In this document: positions 15,010 through 21,727 of the stretch, piece after piece
Numbering within the stretch: position 1 is the first letter of the stretch
Layout of the letters: each line of letters begins with the position of its first letter
Source of the DNA: Moraxellaceae bacterium
Lineage (GTDB): Bacteria > Pseudomonadota > Gammaproteobacteria > Pseudomonadales > Ketobacteraceae
Direction: 5' to 3'
NCBI GenBank assembly: GCA_002402125.1
Contig: NVVG01000009.1
Location: forward strand, 1-21,727
Length of the DNA: 21,727 nucleotides
Program-made: the position numbers and the translations under genes
The notes under the pieces: generated by a model
What the model was told of the DNA's origin: nothing
Databases searched by the model: none
Seen by the model: the letters and a program-made list of their open reading frames with translations, nothing else

Positions 15010-15468
15010 ATGGAACACTATCAATTTCCAAATGATTTACGATTTTGGCCAAGTGGAGAGGATAGGCAAAAGGCCCAGCAACGAGTCAGCAGCTACAATC
15101 TAGAGTGGTTTGATAGTGAGCGGGATTTCTTCTTTTTCCAGCACATCAATCCCTATCAACGTTTGTGGCATGCGGTAGGCATGTATGGCGGGCTATTGTT
15201 TTTTTTTCTCATGCTCTACTCTTGGAGCTACTGGAGTATTTTGTATTATCTGCTGGGTGTTCTATTCTTCTATGGTTTTGGTCTTATCTCCCACTATATT
15301 TACGACGGAGGGGCTGCAAAGAGTCAGTTGAGTTCGTTAGTTGAATCTTTTGAATGGGTGGTACGATTTAACCTACAGACGACCTTCGGAACCTATCACG
15401 CAGAGCTTAGCCGTTTTATCGAGAAGTACCCTTTTGTTGTTGATGCCTATTCGCTTGAGCCAAAATGA
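15010..15468 (+). CDS. Small membrane protein resembling Mpo1/DUF962
   Basis: A 152-residue protein with a charged, Tyr/Phe-rich N-terminus, two membrane helices (about 52-72 and 76-96) and a cytosolic tail. QHINPYQRLWHAVG before the first helix and GLISHYIYDGG after the second recall the His/Asn-Pro pattern of the Mpo1-like DUF962 family, whose yeast member is an iron-dependent dioxygenase of 2-hydroxy fatty acids. The match is by eye and the usual Glu-Lys-Asn-Arg-Pro segment after the second helix is not conserved, so the assignment is tentative. The ATG is fixed by an in-frame stop just upstream (ATG-TGA at 14995); the ribosome site is weak. It precedes the oxygenase operon in the same direction but is about 890 bp from it. 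Confidence 0.6.
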   Translation: MEHYQFPNDLRFWPSGEDRQKAQQRVSSYNLEWFDSERDFFFFQHINPYQRLWHAVGMYGGLLFFFLMLYSWSYWSILYYLLGVLFFYGFGLISHYIYDGGAAKSQLSSLVESFEWVVRFNLQTTFGTYHAELSRFIEKYPFVVDAYSLEPK

Positions 15469-15951
15469 GCCCAATGGTTACATTTCGGTCTATAGGAGGC
15501 ATTTAAGATGTGAAGAAGGTTTGATTCACCGATCAAAGACACATTAACTACACCTACAACTCTCGAAATTTTGTATCAACTTATCACAGCAATACGGCCC
15601 TGCAGATTACCTATCGGGGATGCGTTGCACGCAATAGTGCTTCCATTGTTGGGGATTTTCAGTTAATACTGATGTGGTAAAAGTGAAATTGTTCACGTGG
15701 TGTGTTCGATTTTCAACCCAAGCAGATTAGTTCGAGTATTGTGGATTAACGTTAAAATCGTTGAAGTAGTGGTATGTTGGCGAATAAATTTGATCCTGTT
15801 ATCGCTAAATGGAAAAACATTTTTAATAGCCCGGAGAGAAAGAGCGGGAGTAGTAAAAAAATATAAATAAAATTAAAAATAATAAAAATAATAAAAATAA
15901 TAAAAATGAGGAATTCTGTGCGTTTTACGCTCAGACTATGGAGGATGCAAA
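15469..15951. other. AT-rich gene-poor region
   Basis: About 480 bp with no supportable gene. It holds a ribosome-site-like AGGAGG followed by ATG and an immediate TGA (near 15495-15515), a small frame at 15774-15866 without a ribosome site, and the A/T tandem repeat at 15871-15907. With the gene remnant that follows, it looks like decayed or recombined DNA at the edge of the oxygenase operon. Confidence 0.55.
15871..15907. repeat. A/T-only 9-bp tandem repeat
   Basis: Three perfect copies of aataaaaat (15881-15907) are preceded by a one-base variant. It lies 33 bp upstream of the ribosome site of the truncated amidohydrolase frame. It may simply be slippage DNA or an intrinsically bent upstream element. 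Confidence 0.85.
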
Positions 15952-16176
15952 TTGGCTAATATTTACAATGCTATAATAAAAAACAACCTTTTATTTGATG
16001 GGACTGGTAGTGAGCTAGTCATAGCGAATGTTGGTATTGTTGACGGGAGAATCGCGCCTCCTAACGCCAACGTTAACGATCAAGCATCAAGGGTTGTAGA
16101 TACTGACTCGTGGGCTCACGCAAAAAAAACCGGTCATCATGAAAGTCCCCTCACGCAGCTAAAGCAAAGAGTCTAA
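15952..16176 (+). pseudogene. N-terminal remnant of an amidohydrolase (D-aminoacylase type)
   Basis: A 74-residue frame with TTG start and GGAGG seven bases upstream. Residues 5-50 (AIIKNNLLFDGTGSE, VGIVDGRIA, then RVVDTDS) match the N-terminal beta-sandwich strand pattern of N-acyl-D-amino-acid deacylases and related metal-dependent amidohydrolases, normally about 500 residues. After residue 50, where the family reads PGFIDxHTH with the metal-binding His-x-His, the resemblance stops and the frame ends 24 residues later. No continuation was found in the other plus frames. It is therefore a truncated gene that still keeps a translation start. It cannot be an active amidohydrolase. A retained short peptide role is possible but unsupported. 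Confidence 0.6.
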
Positions 16177-16356
16177 ATAGACTATTTTTCAATGTTGTTA
16201 AAGGTAAATATAAAAGTGAGGTAGAGCACGTTGTAAATAAGCTGAACGCGTATTGGATAGCATAAGGAAGTGATAGATGGTGGGTTGAAAACTAATAATA
16301 AAAAATCCAAATCATAGATAACGTTGAATGATTTGGGCCACATAGAAGGGATGATA

Positions 16357-17460
16357 ATGGTGGAATCTAAATATACTAATAAGCACCTAAAAACATTTAA
16401 TAAGAGTAATCGCGTTGTTGAAGGTTGGTATTGGGCCTTGCAGTCTCGCAAACTTAAACCTGGCAAGGCAACGGCCGTACGGATAAGTGGCAAGGATCTA
16501 GCGTTGTTTAGAACGGAAAGTGGTAAAGTCGTCGCTATAGATGCCTACTGTCCACATCGCGGCGCACATTTAGCCGGGGGTACTGTCGAAGGGGAAGCAT
16601 TACGCTGCTACTATCACCATTGGAAATTCAATGAAAATGGTGAGTGTGTCGATGTCCCTTGTCTTAAACGTCCGCCTAAAGCACAAAATAAAACCTATCG
16701 TACTGAAGATCATTACGGATTAATTTGGGTTTGGGTGGGACAAGGTGAGCCGCATCCATTGCCCGTAGTCCCAGATCTAGATGGGCTAGAGGTAGATGTA
16801 GCCTTTGCAAAACCTTATGTGAAAAACTGTCATCCTAATATTGTTATGAGTGATGCGATTGATGTGCAGCACTTTCGTTCGGTGCACCGAATTCCAGGCG
16901 ACATTCTTGACCTTGAAGGTCAGCAGGTCGATGACCATATTTTACACTACAACAATGTCGCAGGTGTTCCGGGAAAAACAATGCTCGGGAGGCTTATTAG
17001 CCGTTTTTACAAAACTCAGTTAACGTACTCTTTGTGTTATTGGCATGGAAGCAGTGGCTCTGTCACCGTGGGCCCTGATTTTCAACGGTATCATATTATC
17101 TATGCAAATAGATTGGGTGACAACGGAGTCTCTGAGGGCCAGGTTATATTGCTAACCGCTCTACGAAAAACCATCTTCGGCAAGATATATTCTAAATTAC
17201 TATTATTAGCGACGCGGATAGTCTCTGACTATTTTGCTGATGGAGATACACCACAATTTAATACGATAGATTTTGATTTTAAGACGCCTATCAAGGATGA
17301 CAAAACCATTTTACAGTTTATCAGCCATGTAGAGGGGTTGCCTGTTGCTGATTGGGGTTTTAGCAAACCCAATGCGATTGATCTTGTCAATGTGACACCA
17401 ACCTCTAACATGGAAAAGTTAGGTGCGAAGGGAAGGGAGGCAACATGCGAAGCATCCTGA
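16357..17460 (+). CDS. Rieske non-heme iron oxygenase, alpha-subunit type
   Basis: A 367-residue oxygenase. The Rieske [2Fe-2S] site is C-x-H-x16-C-x2-H (Cys65, His67, Cys84, His87). The catalytic domain has the D-x2-H-x4-H motif with Asp169, His172 and His177 as bridging Asp and two iron ligands; the third ligand is probably one of the Asp residues in the C-terminal ADGDTPQF segment. This is the architecture of terminal oxygenases that hydroxylate, desaturate or demethylate substrates using electrons from a ferredoxin. No beta subunit is present, so a homotrimeric enzyme is expected. The ATG at 16357 has GAAGGG six bases upstream; starts at 16324 (TTG) and 16351 fit worse. It overlaps the next gene by 16 bp and opens the operon. 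Substrate unknown. Confidence 0.9.
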   Translation: MVESKYTNKHLKTFNKSNRVVEGWYWALQSRKLKPGKATAVRISGKDLALFRTESGKVVAIDAYCPHRGAHLAGGTVEGEALRCYYHHWKFNENGECVDVPCLKRPPKAQNKTYRTEDHYGLIWVWVGQGEPHPLPVVPDLDGLEVDVAFAKPYVKNCHPNIVMSDAIDVQHFRSVHRIPGDILDLEGQQVDDHILHYNNVAGVPGKTMLGRLISRFYKTQLTYSLCYWHGSSGSVTVGPDFQRYHIIYANRLGDNGVSEGQVILLTALRKTIFGKIYSKLLLLATRIVSDYFADGDTPQFNTIDFDFKTPIKDDKTILQFISHVEGLPVADWGFSKPNAIDLVNVTPTSNMEKLGAKGREATCEAS

Positions 17461-18260
17461 GCGGGAAAATCGTCGAGGTATCTACACTTTGTGAATCGGA
17501 TAGAAACACAATGTATGAATTAATGGAACGTTATTATGATTGCACTAATTGGGATCGTTTTAACAAAGATTTAGATGAAAAAAAGCACGTTATCCTGTTA
17601 TTTGCGGGTAAGAATAGAGACATAAAAGGTTTTTCTACCTTGATGCAGGTGAATACGGTAATAAATGGTCGAAAAACACGAGCAATATTTAGCGGTGATA
17701 CTGTGGTGGACCAAGAGTATTGGGGACAGAGGGTTCTAGGTCGAAAGTTCTTGAGTTATCTCTTCATGAAACAAGCTAGGCATCCACTGTCGCCGCTCTA
17801 TTGGTTGTTGATTAGCAAGGGTTATAAAACATATTTGCTGATGTCAAATAACTTCCGTGAGCATTATCCTCGCTTCGAAACACCAACCCCCAGCAGCCGA
17901 CAGAAACTAATCGATGTTTTCGCCAATCAACTGTTTGGCGATAGTTATAATGCTGAGTCTGGATGTTGTCGTTTTTCGGAATCCTTTGGTCAAGTTCGGC
18001 GTGAGGTTGCACCACTTGATTGTGCCCAAGTAGAGAAAAATGCCCGCATTAAGTTTTTCGTGGACAAGAACCCAGGCTGGTCAAATGGAGATGAATTGGT
18101 TTGCCTGGCTCGTATGAGTTGGTTTATGCCATTTTATTATCTAACGAAATCCTGGTGGAAGCTGTTCGTTAGATCTTGGTTTAAACCAGGCGTAGGTGAG
18201 TCAAAAGGGTCAGTATCTAGCACAAAGTCTGCGAAATCTATCTTGGAGCAACAACATTGA
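17445..18260 (+). CDS. GNAT-like protein, putative acyltransferase
   Basis: A 271-residue protein. Residues 15-150 have an alternating strand/helix pattern with IKGFSTLMQV, IFSGDTVVDQEYWGQRVL and a later PLYWLLISKGYKTY then NNFREHYPR, suggesting the acceptor-side and central strands of a GNAT fold. The usual Q/RxxGxG/A acetyl-CoA loop is not clear, so activity is uncertain. The C-terminal 70 residues are aromatic (WFMPFYYLTKSWWKLF) and may touch the membrane; the last 20 are Ser/Lys-rich. The ATG at 17445 has GGGAGG four bases upstream and lies inside the Rieske gene; the stop overlaps the next start. An acyl-transfer or substrate-delivery role for the operon is inference. Confidence 0.6.
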   Translation: MRSILSGKIVEVSTLCESDRNTMYELMERYYDCTNWDRFNKDLDEKKHVILLFAGKNRDIKGFSTLMQVNTVINGRKTRAIFSGDTVVDQEYWGQRVLGRKFLSYLFMKQARHPLSPLYWLLISKGYKTYLLMSNNFREHYPRFETPTPSSRQKLIDVFANQLFGDSYNAESGCCRFSESFGQVRREVAPLDCAQVEKNARIKFFVDKNPGWSNGDELVCLARMSWFMPFYYLTKSWWKLFVRSWFKPGVGESKGSVSSTKSAKSILEQQH

Positions 18261-19135
18261 AAAATGAAAATCTTTCACAACAACAGCCAGTTGGCAGCAG
18301 AAAAACAGTGCTCATTACCGGTTGCTCTTCAGGTATTGGGGCGCGGTTAGTACGCAGTTTTCTACAACAAGGCTGGCGCGTTATCGCTACCATGAGAAAA
18401 GCCCAGGATCGACTCGAGCTGTTTTCTGACGATATCCAACAATATGGCGATAATCTCATCGTCGAGAATTTGGATGTGGCTTCTCTTAGCGATAGGACTG
18501 CTATTGTTGAATGTATTAAACACCTGCAGGACCCCCGGTTAGATTGTTTGGTCAATAATGCGGGTTATGCTTTGTTTGGCGCATTAGAAAATTGCAGCGA
18601 AGAACAGTTGCGTGAGCAATATGATGTTAATCTTTTGGCCCCAGTGTTATTGACTCGCGCTATGTTGCCTTTTCTGCGAGAGTCCAAAGGTTCGATCATC
18701 AATGTTTCTTCAGTCTTTAGTTTTGTCGGGTTTCCCATGTCGTCTACTTATTGCAGCAGTAAAGCAGGGTTAAGCATGTTGTCAGAGTGTTTGAAACATG
18801 AGCTGGAGCCTTTTGGCGTACGTGTGCACGTTGTTGAGCCTGGAGGATTTAGAACTGGTTTTATTTCTAATGGCCAGTGGGCTGAAAACGATATTGGCGA
18901 TTACCAGGTCCAAACTGAAGGCCTTCATAAACTGCAAACTAAATTGAGTTCGGGGCAGGGAAAAGATCCAGGGCCAGTGATTTCACGAATTGTATCACTT
19001 GCAAGTAGCGATAAAGGATCATTTCGAAATAGAGTAGGACGTGATGCATGGGTTTCTCAGGTGTTTCATAAGATATTACCCGATGGAATTCGTTTACAGT
19101 TTATGGGGTTGATGTTTCGGCGTATGTTTCAATAA
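18257..19135 (+). CDS. Short-chain dehydrogenase/reductase
   Basis: A 292-residue classical SDR, NAD(P)-dependent. The cofactor motif TGCSSGIG is at 21-28, NNAG at 100-103, the catalytic Ser in NVSSVFSF near 151, and Tyr165-x3-Lys169 in YCSSK. VEPGGFRTGF follows the active site as usual. The TTG start at 18257 overlaps the preceding stop (TTGA) and has GGAG eight bases upstream, so translation is coupled. Within the operon it probably oxidises or reduces a hydroxyl or carbonyl made by an oxygenase. Substrate unknown. Confidence 0.9.
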   Translation: MKNENLSQQQPVGSRKTVLITGCSSGIGARLVRSFLQQGWRVIATMRKAQDRLELFSDDIQQYGDNLIVENLDVASLSDRTAIVECIKHLQDPRLDCLVNNAGYALFGALENCSEEQLREQYDVNLLAPVLLTRAMLPFLRESKGSIINVSSVFSFVGFPMSSTYCSSKAGLSMLSECLKHELEPFGVRVHVVEPGGFRTGFISNGQWAENDIGDYQVQTEGLHKLQTKLSSGQGKDPGPVISRIVSLASSDKGSFRNRVGRDAWVSQVFHKILPDGIRLQFMGLMFRRMFQ

Positions 19136-19164
19136 ATTGGTGAAAATAAACGAGGAGGCAGCGA

Positions 19165-20166
19165 GTGAACAGTAAAGTAAATAGTACGATAAATAGTACG
19201 ATAAATAGCAAAACAGAAACCCAAGAAAATAGTTATATTGAACAAGCAAAGCCTGCTCCCAATGTATATATTGATTCTGGTTTGTCGTTACTTAATGTTG
19301 AAGAAGGTCATCGAATCCAGGGGATGGTCCGAGGTGCGGCAAAAAAACACCTCGGCAATCGCTTTTCTTTGAATGCGGGTTTGCCATTGTGGCCATCATC
19401 TTTCTTTAATTTGGATAAGGCCCAAGTGTTCGTTAACGCAAAAACATGTGATAAGGAAGAAGTGGTCCGTTTATGTAGCCAGGGTTTAGTTGAAGAATCG
19501 CTAATCATTGAAAAGTGCGGGATGGCATTTTGTGCGAAGATGTCTGCCTTAGCCGATAGTATCGATGAGCGTATGTTTTACAATCTGATGTCGGCTGAGG
19601 AAGCAATCCACTATCACCAGATTAGTCAATTTTTGCCAGACGGGGGAGCGGGTGTTTCGCCAAATCCTTTCCATCTACTGCTGGCAAGGCTAATAGAAAA
19701 TGGTGATCGTGATAGTTTGGTATTTATAATACAGGTCGTACTTGAAGGGTGGGGGATAAGTCACTACAAGGTACTTGCTGATAGTTGTACTGATCCTCAA
19801 TTTTGCTTTGAACTACGCGAAATTCTGAAAGATGAGTCTCGTCACCACGGTGTCGGTGTGATTTTTTCTAAACAGCGTGGTCTAAATGAGCTAAGTCGTG
19901 ACTTTGTTGTTGAGGTGATGGTCGAATTTTTACAAATGGTTCAGCTCGGACCTCAGGCGGTAGTGAATGCCGTAGAAGTAGTGCTTGGTCAACTTTCTCG
20001 TGAACATAAGATAGAACTATTCCAGCAGCTTGACGGCGAAAAAGAGAGTGCGGCATCACTTCAAACTCTTAGATCACTCATGCTACAAAATGGTGGGGAG
20101 GCGATTGTTCAGCGCTTAGATATCCACCATAGCTTTACACCCTATTCAGCGGAGAATTGCTTGTGA
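19165..20166 (+). CDS. Ferritin-like diiron protein, desaturase-type ligand spacing
   Basis: A 333-residue, mostly helical protein. It has two E-x2-H motifs, Glu146/His149 (EEAIH) and Glu224/His227 (DESRHHG), plus Glu194 in LEGWGISHY and Glu110 or Glu111 on the first helix. That order and spacing follow soluble acyl-ACP desaturases (E105, E143/H146, E196, E229/H232), so a non-heme diiron centre that activates oxygen is likely. Overall sequence is not clearly that family; rubrerythrin-like or other ferritin-like oxidases are alternatives. The first 17 residues are an Asn-Ser-Thr-Ile repeat with no fold. The GTG at 19165 has GAGGAGG six bases upstream. It overlaps the AurF-like gene by GTGA, so the two are probably made in fixed ratio. 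Confidence 0.75.
   Translation: MNSKVNSTINSTINSKTETQENSYIEQAKPAPNVYIDSGLSLLNVEEGHRIQGMVRGAAKKHLGNRFSLNAGLPLWPSSFFNLDKAQVFVNAKTCDKEEVVRLCSQGLVEESLIIEKCGMAFCAKMSALADSIDERMFYNLMSAEEAIHYHQISQFLPDGGAGVSPNPFHLLLARLIENGDRDSLVFIIQVVLEGWGISHYKVLADSCTDPQFCFELREILKDESRHHGVGVIFSKQRGLNELSRDFVVEVMVEFLQMVQLGPQAVVNAVEVVLGQLSREHKIELFQQLDGEKESAASLQTLRSLMLQNGGEAIVQRLDIHHSFTPYSAENCL
19168..19215. repeat. 12-bp tandem repeat at the N-terminus of the diiron gene
   Basis: Four 12-bp units directly after the GTG start. The two central ones (19180-19191, 19192-19203) are identical aatagtacgata; the flanking ones are diverged. They encode Asn-Ser-Thr-Ile type units. Confidence 0.85.
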
Positions 20167-21356
20167 CTAATTTACTGCCCAGAGAACCTTCTTTATTAAG
20201 ATTGGATTTGAAGACATCAAAAAAAATCGAGATCAATCATCGTCGTAATAAAGAGAAAGATCATACTGAGTTACTCGACGATTGCGCTAAACGTTTTCGT
20301 TACCAAGATTGTAAAGATGAATATTGGAACCCTGAAGCCTATTCCTTGCTTTATGCTACACCTTTGTGGGAACAAGCTAATGCGTCGCAGCGTGTTTTGC
20401 TAAATCAGCTGTATTGGGTTGCCTATTATTCGCAAATCATTTCTGCAGAAATAGCCACGATATTTTATAATCAGACCAGCGCTGCTGGGTTATATGGTCT
20501 AAATGATTTTCGTGGTGTTTGCGACATGCTGGATTTAGAATCAGCTCAGGAACGGTCGCATATTAATGCTTTTTTCACGATTTCAGAGAAAGTTGAAGAA
20601 GCACTTTTTGGTGAACGTGTTTTCTCCTATGATATGCGTAATCCCTATGCGCAGACAATGATTTTTCCGGATACCAATCGGCTGAAAAATATGTGGCGCT
20701 CATTGCAATTGCGCTCATTTGCCCTGCTATCCTCAGGGAGCGCTTTTATTGCTTCTCAGTACTTTACTGTACGAGGTTTGCGTACGCTTAATGGCAAAAT
20801 GGTTCAGCAGCGATTGAGCCAGTTCTATCAGAAGCATCCCGATCAAGAAAATGCCCCAATACCCTCGGCGATTAGTTATTACCACTATATGGATGAATCT
20901 TTTCACTTTAATAGTTCCTGTATTATTGGTCATGATGTGATTTCTTCGTTACCAAGTCCTACGCCATTTGAAAAGTTGGTAGGCAATATGAGTATCATTG
21001 GTTGCCAGAAAGATCACAGTAATTTCTCAGCAGTCGTTAATGGTTTGTTTTGGTATGAACCCGCATTGTTTAGTCCAATCTATAAAATATTGCGTAGCGA
21101 CATATTCTCTATGGGCGAGCGAGAAGCTAAAGAAATGATGAGTCTATGCTTTTGCAGGGAAAATGAAGCGATTCACAGCTCTTTTGATACTATGACAACG
21201 GCGATAGAATCCTATAAGAAGTTTCTCGACCCATTGGATTACGTTAATCAGACCAACAAAAACCTGTCACTAATGCGTAAAATGAATATAGAGAAGTATC
21301 TACAAAACAATCAACGTGCTTTAACGCGTTTTATAGCACCTATTAACCTTATATAA
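20163..21356 (+). CDS. AurF-like diiron N-oxygenase-family protein
   Basis: A 397-residue protein of the AurF (p-aminobenzoate N-oxygenase) type. Visible ligands in AurF order: Glu96 (SAEIATIFYN), Glu130-x2-His133 (ERSH), and His241-x3-Glu245-x2-His248 (HYMDESFH), matching AurF E101, E136/H139 and H223/E227/H230. The helix that should carry the E196 ligand (about 183-200, LLSSGSAFIASQ) has no acidic residue, and none occurs from 171 to 226. An extra E-x2-H (NEAIH) lies near the C-terminus. GTG at 20163 overlaps the previous stop as GTGA and has GGAG eight bases upstream, better than TTG at 20157. Known relatives oxidise arylamines to nitro groups; here the substrate is unknown and the missing ligand may mean altered metal binding. 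Confidence 0.75.
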   Translation: MTNLLPREPSLLRLDLKTSKKIEINHRRNKEKDHTELLDDCAKRFRYQDCKDEYWNPEAYSLLYATPLWEQANASQRVLLNQLYWVAYYSQIISAEIATIFYNQTSAAGLYGLNDFRGVCDMLDLESAQERSHINAFFTISEKVEEALFGERVFSYDMRNPYAQTMIFPDTNRLKNMWRSLQLRSFALLSSGSAFIASQYFTVRGLRTLNGKMVQQRLSQFYQKHPDQENAPIPSAISYYHYMDESFHFNSSCIIGHDVISSLPSPTPFEKLVGNMSIIGCQKDHSNFSAVVNGLFWYEPALFSPIYKILRSDIFSMGEREAKEMMSLCFCRENEAIHSSFDTMTTAIESYKKFLDPLDYVNQTNKNLSLMRKMNIEKYLQNNQRALTRFIAPINLI

Positions 21357-21432
21357 AATCAGCAAACAGCCCGGGCTATATCTGGTTGATAGGTGTTGTT
21401 TTTGAGACAGCACAATGTAGAGTGAAATAGCA

Positions 21433-21477
21433 ATGAGTAGTGCAAAAATGAGTAGTGCCAAAATGAGTAGTGCCAAA
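21433..21477. repeat. 15-bp tandem repeat at the ferredoxin start
   Basis: Three copies of atgagtagtgccaaaa-type units (21433-21447, 21448-21462, 21463-21477, the first with one variant base) encode MSSAK each, so every unit offers an in-frame ATG. Confidence 0.95.
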
Positions 21478-21727
21478 AAATGCCATCAAGTTTCTTTTTC
21501 GAATGCTGAATATACCCCGATGCCTATCGAGCATGGCGAGTCGTTATCAGAGGTATTGGACGCAACCAATTCCCCCTTACTGTTCGGTTGTCGAACAGGG
21601 ATTTGTGGGACTTGCGTTATTGAAGTAGAAGGTGAGCTGCCGCCTGCAGAATATGAGGAGCAAGAGCTTTTGGATCTCTATGCACCCGATAACCCTAAGG
21701 CACGATTAGCATGCCAGATAGAAATAA
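21433..21727 (+). CDS. Plant-type [2Fe-2S] ferredoxin, cut by window edge
   Basis: At least 98 residues. The cluster motif is C-x4-C-x2-C (Cys53, Cys58, Cys61; FGCRTGICGTC) with the fourth ligand Cys94 in RLACQIEI, all four present before the window ends; perhaps ten residues are missing. It transfers single electrons and most likely serves the Rieske oxygenase or the diiron proteins upstream; a ferredoxin reductase may follow outside the window. The first 15 residues are three MSSAK repeats, each beginning with ATG, so the true start (21433, 21448 or 21463) is ambiguous; none has a strong ribosome site. It lies 76 bp after the AurF-like gene, with a loop-free palindrome AGCCCGGGCT at 21368-21377 between them. 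Confidence 0.88.
   Translation, partial: MSSAKMSSAKMSSAKKCHQVSFSNAEYTPMPIEHGESLSEVLDATNSPLLFGCRTGICGTCVIEVEGELPPAEYEEQELLDLYAPDNPKARLACQIEI

Noticed and set aside
15774..15866. 30-residue basic frame (MLANKFDPVIAKWKNIF...)
   Set aside because: No ribosome site upstream and it lies in gene-poor AT-rich DNA; a peptide gene cannot be supported without conservation data.
16182..16493. 103-residue minus-strand frame before the Rieske gene
   Set aside because: It overlaps the Rieske start antisense, has no ribosome site and its composition is that of an AT-rich shadow frame.
21368..21377. AGCCCGGGCT as a terminator after the AurF-like gene
   Set aside because: The dyad has no loop and no T-run follows, so it probably does not separate the ferredoxin from the operon.

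Overview
The window looks like chromosome of a Gram-negative gammaproteobacterium, probably marine or environmental. The case rests on XrtA/PEP-CTERM regulators (PrsK/PrsR), a DUF1631 protein, GalU and Ugd of gammaproteobacterial type, lipobox lipoproteins and Crp/Vfr-like boxes. No rRNA, tRNA, CRISPR array, intact transposase or phage gene was seen.

Region 1 (1-1.6 kb): two paralogous minus-strand lipoprotein genes with Pro-rich tandem-repeat stalks. The first is cut by the window edge; the second ends in a fibronectin-III-like domain. Each has a TGTGA-N6-TCAC(A/G) box centred exactly 100.5 bp upstream of its start codon. A REP-like hairpin lies between them.

Region 2 (1.6-7.3 kb): ugd (UDP-glucuronate synthesis) converges on a small PEP-CTERM protein gene. 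Behind that gene lie prsR (sigma-54 activator) and prsK (membrane histidine kinase). A good -24/-12 promoter sits upstream of the PEP-CTERM gene, so regulator and probable target are adjacent. galU at 14 kb supplies the UDP-glucose that Ugd oxidises; together they point to exopolysaccharide or surface assembly.

Region 3 (7.4-13.8 kb): a DUF1631 gene, then methylmalonyl-CoA mutase with its GTPase chaperone MeaB on the minus strand, and methylmalonyl-CoA epimerase divergent on the plus strand. This is the end of propionyl-CoA catabolism to succinyl-CoA.

Region 4 (13.9-16.3 kb): galU with a terminator, a small membrane protein resembling Mpo1/DUF962, then an AT-rich, gene-poor stretch holding the N-terminal remnant of an amidohydrolase (D-aminoacylase type).

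Region 5 (16.35 kb to the right edge): a tightly coupled plus-strand operon that is the most unusual part. It encodes a Rieske non-heme iron oxygenase, a GNAT-like protein, a short-chain dehydrogenase, a ferritin-like diiron protein with acyl-ACP-desaturase-like ligand spacing, an AurF-like diiron protein that appears to lack one carboxylate ligand, and a plant-type [2Fe-2S] ferredoxin cut by the window end. Three iron oxygenase-type proteins, a dedicated electron carrier, a reductase and a possible acyltransferase suggest an undescribed oxidative tailoring pathway. The substrate cannot be read from the sequence.
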